Origin: Amoebophrya sp. A120
Lineage: Eukaryota > Sar > Dinophyceae > Syndiniales > Amoebophryaceae
Reading direction: 5' to 3'
Assembly (NCBI GenBank): GCA_905178155.1
Contig: CAJINV010000001.1
Coordinates: forward strand, 1,663,904-1,727,903
Length of the DNA stretch: 64,000 bases
Part shown: piece after piece, positions 57,401 to 64,000 of the stretch
How the letters are laid out: each line of letters opens with the position of its first letter
How positions within the stretch are numbered: position 1 is the first letter of the stretch
The notes under the pieces: model-generated
What the model saw: the letters and a program-made list of their open reading frames with translations, nothing else
Database searches by the model: none
Told to the model about the DNA's origin: nothing
Made by a program: the position numbers and the translations under genes

Positions 57401-58504
57401 GCGGCGAGCGGTGTGCTCCGTCAGGTGTCCCGTGTCGTAGTCTACCAAAAGCGTCTTTACCGTTGGCAGCACGTCCTCGTGCAAACGCACTATTTTCGTC
57501 ACAGACCAATCCGAGGTTGAGCCTCCATGATGTTCTAGCGTCGACCTTCTCCTTCTACAAGGAGATGGAGATGAACCCAGATGCGAGCGCAGTTGGTCGC
57601 GTAGCCTCTTCGGAAGCGGCAGCTGGACCGTAGTTGCGGGATGGGACGAGCTGCTGGTGGATGTAGTCTGTTCTTGCGCAATAAATGCAAGCAGTTGATC
57701 TCTACAGGCCTCGGCCGTTTGCGTTCCGAACTGGGAGTCCCAATACTGAAACTCCAGCCCGGCTGGGACGACTTGAGCGAGGCAGACGAATTCAGCTGTC
57801 TCCTCCTCCCGCTGCAACTGCAGGGCGCAGTAGAAGGTGTCACAGACTCCTGCACCTGCTCCACCACCTGCAGACGAAGCTGGACTCACCGCGTTGCCGG
57901 TTCCTAGCAGGGAATACGTGGTCGAAACGCTCTCGTTCAGGGCGGCGGTTGGGGAGGAGTTTGAGGTATTGGCCCCGATATTAAAAATTCCGTAGTTGTT
58001 GAATACTGAAGGAGAGTTGTTGTGTGGGAAAGAACTTGCGCCAACACCAGCGCTGCTCTTTACGATTCTTCGCACACCGTTTTTCCACAATTTTAGGTCG
58101 CTGGAGGACGAAGGGTGCGCGTTTGTTCCTACCACTTGCAACAGCCTTTCCGGTAGCCCGAGCACAGGTCGGCCACTAGTTTCTTCAAAGATAGCTGCAG
58201 GTGGCTGATCTACTCCACCTCCACCGTCATAGCGCTCTTCCTGCAATAGCAAGGACACTGCGGCTTTCTTCTGCCCATTTATGACATCGCAGCCGACGAG
58301 TTGGTACGCCGATTGCTCATACCAAGCAGCGCCAGTCGAAGATGTTGCCGCAGTTGTCGTGTGACTCTGATGCAATTTTTGCTCTTCAAAATCGGCTTTC
58401 TGTTTCTCCTCTCCGTCGGCAGTTCGAGATACAGGCGGTCTTCTTAGCGACTCGCCCCCGCCGAGGTTGTTGCTTCTACTCAAATTTCCTTCCGCTAATG
58501 ACAT
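54485..58504 (-). CDS. AAA+ family ATPase with long N-terminal region
   Basis: Two exons, 58504 to about 55544 and about 55268 to 54485, make about 1,245 residues. Exon 1 is one open frame of about 987 codons. The first 950 residues are mostly Ser/Thr-rich with scattered hydrophobic islands, one near the end resembling a folded domain (DFVTQLTEDLGFPVSCLSVF). The P-loop HVILSGPTGSGKTMVV lies only about 20 residues before the intron. Exon 2 supplies KSGVGESARAVRQQF, which resembles the post-Walker-A helix of VCP/NSF/PEX1-type domains, and the Walker B strand PMLVFEDADRLLG (Glu-Asp-Ala-Asp in place of the usual Asp-Glu-x-Asp). It ends after a charged helical tail at RLFAA. It may have one AAA module only. 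Which subfamily (VCP, NSF, PEX1 or a novel one) cannot be settled. The intron is an element with 28-bp perfect inverted ends. Confidence 0.75.
55269..55543. mobile_element. Inverted-repeat intron with perfect 28-bp termini, 275 bp
   Basis: TGGAAATCCTCAAAGTGGAA then ATAATTTG at 55269-55296 is an exact reverse complement of 55516-55543. No TAT/ATA ends and no evident target repeat. It lies in the ATPase gene directly after the P-loop codons. The frame continues if SETE is joined to PEAFIARHM. Confidence 0.8.
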
Positions 58505-59330
58505 CCTGGATGATTGTACTCAATGACAGGGAAAATGAAAGAAACAATTCTACGCGAAACAATGAATAGCACTACAAACAAGAACTTTTGGAAGAAAATC
58601 ATGCCGACACTTCAAATCTTCATCCTCCTGGTGCTAAATACGAGCAACACATCAAATGAGCATGTGGACGGGTCCAGGACCAGAAAATCGATCGAAAAAA
58701 GAAATGAGCGAATTTCTAGTGCAGCTACAGCGAGCTCCTGGTAAATACCCACATTGCAGTAGCAGTGTGTCGCCTTGATCTTCATCGTGAGCAGATAGGA
58801 AAAAGAGAGATCGGCACACTGTTTATTTTGGGAAAAATGATCGCCGAAAAACGGGAACAAAGAGATCGAAGATCTACAGCGTAAATGCACAGCAAATAAA
58901 GATCTTGTGGTGGAGATCGAAATTGTAGTTGTACCTACACGAGAGCATCATATGAACGACCTGAGCCGGCGTTTTAGTTTTTCATTGTCGTAGCGGTACT
59001 TGCGTACAAGAACTCCAAAGCCTTCTATACTATAAAACTCGTCGTGCCAACATGTGGCTCATCAAATCTTTCATTTTGTATTTTAACCTGCCACGACGCG
59101 GCCTTCGTCGAAAAAATGAAAATCGAGCAGTGCTGCGAAAGTGAAGAAGTTCATCTTGTTGATGCGCCGGAGGTGGACAAGTATTTGATCGAAAAGAGGA
59201 ACATGACGGGTCAACACGCCCAGAATTTGCTCCACGGATCGGGATCGCTGTCACGGTGCTGCTTATTTTGCATCTGCTACGACACTGTAGCCTGGTGGCT
59301 CGTCCTTGTCAAAACACTATAAGGGTACGA
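58505..59330. other. Intergenic, 0.83 kb
   Basis: Between the ATPase start and the prenyltransferase-like stop. No supported feature. Confidence 0.5.
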
Positions 59331-61103
59331 CTAAGGTGGCGCGCTCCGGGGACCACCACCAGATGTTACCCTCACTCCCCCGACGCAGCTGTCATAGTGC
59401 TCCAGCAGCCGCAACAGTCTACCCCGCATTTCAAAGCTGCGTTCTTTGTTCACCTGTTCCACTACACACGCTACCGTGAGATCGTAAAACTTTCCAAAGT
59501 CCATTTTCAATAGGTTCTGTTCCAGCGTTTCTTGCATCTTGTCGACCACGTCGTGCAGTTCCCCTTCCTTCAACTGGTCAGGGCTTCTGTTCGGCTTCGC
59601 CTCGTCTTGCTGAGCTTGTTGGAGGTCCACCACCAGCAGCTCATCCCTCAATTTTTCGAAGAACGAGATCTTGAGTGGTGACACGAAACCGTTCGAATAT
59701 CCATACAGGTCGAAATTATCGGAAGACGGGGGCGCGATAGCCGCGTGGAACATTCCCATGTTGTGGTCGCGAGAAAATGATATTCTTGAAAACTGTCTTT
59801 CCTCTTTTTGTTTTTGCCCAGCATGGTTTAGATTTTGCGAATTGATGGTTTTTGGAAAATCGTGTGTGAGGTCTCTCTCGAGCTTCAAAACCTCAGTCTC
59901 GATCACCTTTTCCGTGAAAGAAATTCTTCTGTCATCTTCAGCGTTATTTTTCCTGCTGTTCTTTAGTCTTCTACTTCCTTCGTCCCGAACTAGAGCGCGC
60001 CCGACACGCGCAACAAAAAGCATCAATTCCATATACTCCAAGCTGCGACTTTTTCTGAGGGGCGTCTTCTCAAGACCTTCATCCTTTATTTCATCTTGTT
60101 GGTCGGCGTTGTTCTCATCAGCGCAAGTGAGATCATCCTGAAGATTCGTGGCGCCGGCGCGCCCGTGCAGCTTCTCGGCCAGTAAATGATCCCACTTGTC
60201 GACGACTGCGCCGATCGGTCGTTCGTGTTCTAATTCATCACCCTCAACAGGTTCTGCTTCTGCTCTTCCAGGCGGCAAAAGCTGCATGGTGTGCTTCCCG
60301 AGAAGAAGCTGCCGCTGGTACTCGAAGGCGTTGTAGCACCGCGGGTCAAAGGCAATGTCGTTCATGACGAGGTGGACATAGTCTAGTTCCGTAGAGACAA
60401 CTGCGGCCCACAAATCCTCGATTCGCTCCGCCAACTCCCGAAGGGAGAACTCCTGCTGGTCCTGGTCCATCGTTTCCTGCATAGTTAACCTGTTGAACTT
60501 TTCCCGTACAACAACAGCTAGCAGGTGTTCTCCCAAGTAGGCCAGCAGCGTTTTGCGGTATTGCCAGGACTGGAAGTTCTTGGCAGAGCCGAGCAGCTCC
60601 CGGCTGACCAACAGTTCGCGCTGGACGGCTTGGCAGAGCTTTTCAACCACAAGCACACGTGCGGACGACAGGTCGCCGGTCTTGTCGCTGTGGTCCCTCC
60701 ATGTAGGTTCCTCTCTTCGCTTTTGGCCCCTCGTCCACCCCCACGCGCCACGAATTACCAAATGGTCTGTCAGGTCCGTGAACGTGTGGAATCGCAAATT
60801 CCATATCGACGCGTCCGCAGGGTTTACCTTCCGCAGAAAGGTCGCGGTAATATGCAGGATCTCAGCGCTGACTTCCTCCAGCTTGATAGTGTCGCGTCGG
60901 AGCAGCTGCAAGTCGTCTGATTCCTCCTCGTGCCCTCCTGGTGGTTCTGGCGTAGTTCCTAGCTTTTTGATTTCCGCGACTGTTTGCATTCGCTCCAGCG
61001 CTCTTGTCCGCAACTTGCTCCGCAGGTCGTCGATTGCCGCTTGCCCTTGCACGAGGACAAAAGGCCGCTGTGACGCGGCGAAATCTTCGTCCACAGGCAG
61101 CAT
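59331..61103 (-). CDS. Protein prenyltransferase alpha-subunit-like protein
   Basis: A single uninterrupted frame of 590 codons. Three segments look like prenyltransferase alpha (PPTA) repeats, whose core is N/D-x-x-x-W/F-x-x-R: VNPADASIWNLRFHTFTDL (about residues 92-111), SAKNFQSWQYRKTLLAYLG (173-191) and AFDPRCYNAFEYQRQLLLG (251-269). In farnesyl- and geranylgeranyltransferase alpha subunits such repeats form helical hairpins that wrap the catalytic beta subunit. Spacing here is wider than the usual 35 or so residues because charged segments are inserted. The C-terminal 300 residues are charged and helical and I do not recognise them. It could be a Rab geranylgeranyltransferase alpha homologue or a PPTA-repeat protein of other function. 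It is one of the few long genes here without an intron. Confidence 0.6.
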   Translation of the reverse strand: MLPVDEDFAASQRPFVLVQGQAAIDDLRSKLRTRALERMQTVAEIKKLGTTPEPPGGHEEESDDLQLLRRDTIKLEEVSAEILHITATFLRKVNPADASIWNLRFHTFTDLTDHLVIRGAWGWTRGQKRREEPTWRDHSDKTGDLSSARVLVVEKLCQAVQRELLVSRELLGSAKNFQSWQYRKTLLAYLGEHLLAVVVREKFNRLTMQETMDQDQQEFSLRELAERIEDLWAAVVSTELDYVHLVMNDIAFDPRCYNAFEYQRQLLLGKHTMQLLPPGRAEAEPVEGDELEHERPIGAVVDKWDHLLAEKLHGRAGATNLQDDLTCADENNADQQDEIKDEGLEKTPLRKSRSLEYMELMLFVARVGRALVRDEGSRRLKNSRKNNAEDDRRISFTEKVIETEVLKLERDLTHDFPKTINSQNLNHAGQKQKEERQFSRISFSRDHNMGMFHAAIAPPSSDNFDLYGYSNGFVSPLKISFFEKLRDELLVVDLQQAQQDEAKPNRSPDQLKEGELHDVVDKMQETLEQNLLKMDFGKFYDLTVACVVEQVNKERSFEMRGRLLRLLEHYDSCVGGVRVTSGGGPRSAPP

Positions 61104-62239
61104 CGATCTTTGTGGTCACTCAAGCGCCACCAGCACTGTCGTATTTGTGATTAAAAAAAAAAAACAAAATGTTGCTGTGTGACTTGGCTTTACATAGTAT
61201 TGTCTGGGTCTGCATCCATCAGGTAGACTTAATTGGAAAGCCTAAAGCTGAATAGTAGAACATATATGAAAAAAAATGAGGAGGTAGAAGGTGTTGCACT
61301 GCCCGAAATAGAAGATAGATGGTGCGTAGCTGTTGCTGCAATGTATTGGCTAAGAGCGGGGTAACAAAATAAAAAAAGAGGGCCGCGGGGAATCTCTTGT
61401 CCACCCGGCCGGGTGGACAAGAGGTTCCCCCCTTTCGCTGCCGGAGCGGCCGGCTCGCAGAGGTCCCCCCCCCCGCGTCGCCATGTCGGATCTCTTCCCT
61501 CGTCGTCGTCCGCCGCTCGCCGGGTGCCGGCCGGCCGCTCCGGCAGCGAAAGGGGGGAACCTCTTGTCCACCCGGCCGGGTGGACAAGAGGTTCCCCGCG
61601 GCCCTCTTTTTTTATTTTGTTACCCCGCTCTAAATAAAGACGAGTCGAACCAATCTTCACAATCAGAAGACTCAAGAATACGTCGCAAAACAATAAATTA
61701 TATTTTCTCGAACTGAAACTACGAACAAGGCGGAACAAACTGAAAGAACATGAGAAAAAAGCCCAAATGGAAATGATCTTCTTTGATCGTACAGCTGCCA
61801 CCTCCTTTCGCTTACTTTTCGTTGCGAGAACGTGTGACGGAAGTAAGTAGATCAAGAACCCATGGTGACGATGCTGGATGTCTATCGATCCTGGTAAAAT
61901 CCATCAGAAATCAGAAGTGCTATAGGATATTTATATAAGTAAAATACCCGTAGCTTCGTGATTGAGCAACTTTGCAAAGGTCGCCACTTTTGGGCTTGGC
62001 CTCCCTTTCGTTAGATTTTGGCCAAGTTTTGGTCAGAATCTTATCGGGATTTAGATTCTCAATCCTTTGGTCTCTCCTTTTTGGTCAAGTTGCTGCGAGT
62101 CTATAGCTCTTTAAAAGTAGAAGTAGTAAGATACCGTACAAAAAGTGGAGAATTCGCAAATTTGTCATGCATAAGCGGTGCACGTGCACGAAATCAAGCT
62201 ACTCAAGTTTGATTTGAGAATGAAAGACAAGGTGCAATC
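61104..62239. other. Intergenic, 1.1 kb, holds the hairpin element
   Basis: Besides the hairpin at 61354-61630, the sequence at 61199-61213 (TTGTCTGGGTCTG) matches the core of family B introner termini and may be a relic. No gene seen. Confidence 0.5.
61354..61630. mobile_element. 277-bp fold-back (hairpin) element flanked by TAA
   Basis: Arms 61354-61454 and 61530-61630 are reverse complements with one mismatch in 101 bp; the loop is 75 bp. Each arm contains its own 30-bp palindrome centred on CCACCCGGCCGGGTGG. TAA flanks both sides (61351-61353 and 61631-61633). The AT-rich outer ends (GAGCGGGGTAACAAAATAAA) and very GC-rich interior resemble fold-back or MITE-type elements. No coding content. 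Confidence 0.8.
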
Positions 62240-64000
62240 TCATACGCTCCTTCCATAAATCGTCACACCGGACTCACCTAGAGTAGTCGTACTGGTAGTA
62301 GTAGTACCCTCCAGAAACTCCAATATCATGGCATGCGGTCCTGCTAATGGTCCTTCATGGTTTCGCCAGTCCCGGTCTTTCGTCGTGGCTTTCAATGCGG
62401 CTTGTCTCGCTACGAACTTATTGACTCTTTCTTCGCGTCTTCTTCGGTCCAGAACACGCTCAACATGGTGGTCAAAAGCACGAAACAAGGAGCCACAAGC
62501 ACAGCAAAAAGAAAAAAGAGCCAGTGCTGTCAGAACCACGACCAGGCCAATGTCAGCAGCTAGACCAAATCGCCGCACTTCCAAAAAGGATGCAGGGATT
62601 TCACCACGAGAAGCCCCGTAGCCACCCGACACATTTTGGACAGCGACAAGCTCCGTGAACGACCATGGACTTCTCGAGCTGCCAGCTGCCACGCGCGTGC
62701 CGGACTCGGCGACGACATGGCCGAAATTTTTCGCGTACGTACTTCCCAGGTGATGCATCATCGTAGCGGTCACAGGAAACCCAGCCTGCAGCCCGCTTCT
62801 CGGCATGCTTTGCAGAAACGCTGCGAGCGTGCCTCCGCGTCCGCTGAGCCCGCCCGTAGATGTGGAGAGAACGCCATCAGCCAATCGCGTCGTTGCGTTT
62901 ATAATGGTCGCTATGTCCAGGCCCGCATCTGTGTACCCGGGTGACCCCCGGGTCATGCTTGCGTATCGAATGCAGATGTGTCTGGGACTGGAAGGCTGTA
63001 GTATACTATTAACCTGTCTACAGGGGGAACAGGAAGCACCTCCAAGGATGACGAGTTTGCCTTTGCGCTACGTCTCGCGGAACGTGCATGAAAAAGAAAA
63101 TAAAGCCGCGACATGATGACAAGCCGTGGTGAGATAGAGATATCAGGCGGGGCGCTGCATCATATTAACACGCTAATGAACCCCGCGCATGACAAGTCTA
63201 TACAATCTTCCACACCCCGACAACTTTGCATTTAATACAGCCAGCGAGTAACTCAAGGCCGAATCGTCGCTGAGGTCCATTTTCAACATTTGTCTCGCGT
63301 CATATGAGATTCCACAGCCACCCCTACCCATCGTTTCTCCTCGTCGCAAATGCAATGCAAACAAAGAAGTCACGACCAGCGAAAGCCACGCTACTGCTTT
63401 TCGGGAGCGTCCCCACAGGACAAATTCAAATTCTGGAACTAGATCAACTTCACTTTCAACTAGAATACGGGTGCAGATTTGTCGGCCACATTTTTGCAGC
63501 TCCTTGCGTTGCTGCTCATGCTTTTTCACATGGGGAAGTCGGCAAGGGAGGAATGACATCTCATAGATCAAAACTGTTCGCGATTGCATCCATCTCGAAA
63601 GACAGGGGCGCCATCTGCTGTGACATGGGAAACAGGACTGCAGTGCGCTGAAAAGGGTGCAGGACCAGCGTTTTCCGCCTAAAATCTTCGTCGCGCGCGA
63701 CTGGCCACGAGTACCGGTGTAAGGCGTCGGCGTACAAAAGCGCCTCGTCGCGAACTCGCAGAGCCAGGCTCGCGCTGTTCGAAGATCCCGTCAGGAACGC
63801 GTTAAGTGCGACATAATACGCGTCGATGACGCCCCCGGCGCCCGCCGCTGCTGTTGCTGGAAGTGGAGTGAGTGCAAGCCGCTTCGGATTTTCTTCCTTT
63901 TGCGGCCGCAGTAGCATGGTGCCGGACGGTTCCTGTATCGGCTCGCCGTTCTTCATGGATCTCGGTGAGAAGACCCGAATGGCCTTGGCAGACTGCCCGG
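62240..64000 (-). CDS. Membrane protein with one clear TM segment (runs off right edge)
   Basis: The frame enters from the right edge (GQSAKAIRVFSPRSMKNGEP). Exons as read are 64000-63566, 63302-63238 and 62963-62240, separated by two introner-type elements. Removal of the first gives AIANSFDARQMLKMDLSDDS. The third exon has an extended Ser/Thr/Gly region with sites such as INATT and VQNVSGG, then a hydrophobic helix (AADIGLVVVLTALALFSFCC), then a basic region (DRRRREERVNKFVARQAALK), as in a type I orientation with the N-terminal part outside. The family is unknown. A strong donor-like GTGAGTCC at about 62276-62269 suggests the stop at 62240 may lie in an intron and that the true 3' end is further left. 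Confidence 0.55.
62964..63237. mobile_element. Introner element, family B, degenerate, about 274 bp
   Basis: Left end TATCGAATGCAGATGTGTCT then GGGACTGG; right end CAACTTTGCATTTAATA. Related to family B but more diverged. The 5-bp flanks do not match, so the boundaries are approximate. Confidence 0.65.
63303..63565. mobile_element. Probable introner element, 263 bp
   Basis: Starts TATGAGATTCCACAGCC and ends GGAATGACATCTCATA. Flanks CGTCA and GATCA match at three of five bases. Excision keeps the host frame open; no GT-AG alternative does. Confidence 0.6.

Noticed and set aside
63173-63589. A transmembrane helix (AVAWLSLVVTSLFALHL) in the right-edge gene
   Set aside because: It is encoded inside the element 63303-63565, which phase and terminal repeats indicate is an intron.
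1-64000. CRISPR array, bacterial operon or phage region
   Set aside because: No regularly spaced direct repeats, no ribosome-binding sites or operon spacing. Spliced eukaryotic genes occur throughout.
1-64000. Dinoflagellate spliced-leader gene or relic leader sequence
   Set aside because: I looked for the CCGTAGCCATTTTGGCTCAAG-type motif and saw no copy, so trans-splicing cannot be supported from this window.

Overview
The window looks like nuclear DNA of an alveolate protist, most likely a dinoflagellate and possibly a Syndiniales parasite of the Amoebophrya type. The taxonomy is inference, from: spliced eukaryotic genes; strong preference for G or C in third codon positions; about seventeen supported genes all on the minus strand; a Lys/Met repeat of the KMKAMKKAAMKKMKAMKK kind, common in dinoflagellate proteins; and many introns that are short repeat elements with inverted termini. 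I found no copy of the dinoflagellate spliced-leader motif.

Layout, left to right, all minus strand: 5' part of an organellar phenylalanyl-tRNA synthetase (1-390); small two-TM protein cut by three intron elements (958-2530); class I fructose-bisphosphate aldolase (4180-6086); PX-domain protein (7588-10696); ubiquitin-specific protease (11687-15562); giant Cys-rich repeat protein with a C-terminal kinase-like domain (16668-27670); unrecognised protein in eight exons (29255-33561); unrecognised protein of about 320 residues (34438-36189); EF-hand protein with a 1.7-kb intron element (37244-40105); histidine-phosphatase membrane protein (42408-43731) with a tandem duplication behind it; low-complexity acidic protein (44840-45463) and Lys/Met-rich protein (45945-47970); secreted Cys protein (48800-50011); 14-3-3 protein (50762-53718); AAA+ ATPase (54485-58504); prenyltransferase-alpha-like protein (59331-61103); membrane protein running off the right edge (62240-64000).

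The most striking content is in the introns. Alongside ordinary GT-AG introns, at least a dozen introns are discrete elements of 149-319 bp. They begin TAT and end ATA, carry long inverted termini, and are usually flanked by a perfect 5-bp direct repeat. Removing the element plus one copy of the repeat restores the reading frame, and in the protease and 14-3-3 genes it restores family-conserved sequence. In the copies where I tested the GT and AG lying near the ends, canonical splicing gave the wrong frame. These are introner-type elements, that is, introns made by DNA-transposon-like insertion. Similar elements are known from Amoebophrya and some other protists, so the phenomenon is not new. 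The families, nesting and orientation seen here are directly readable and worth checking.

Other mobile DNA includes a 1,461-bp insertion nested inside one introner (9-bp target repeat), a 967-bp GC-rich insertion in a 14-3-3 intron (14-bp target repeat), and a 277-bp near-perfect hairpin element flanked by TAA. The genes are mostly unrelated housekeeping functions and form no obvious pathway.
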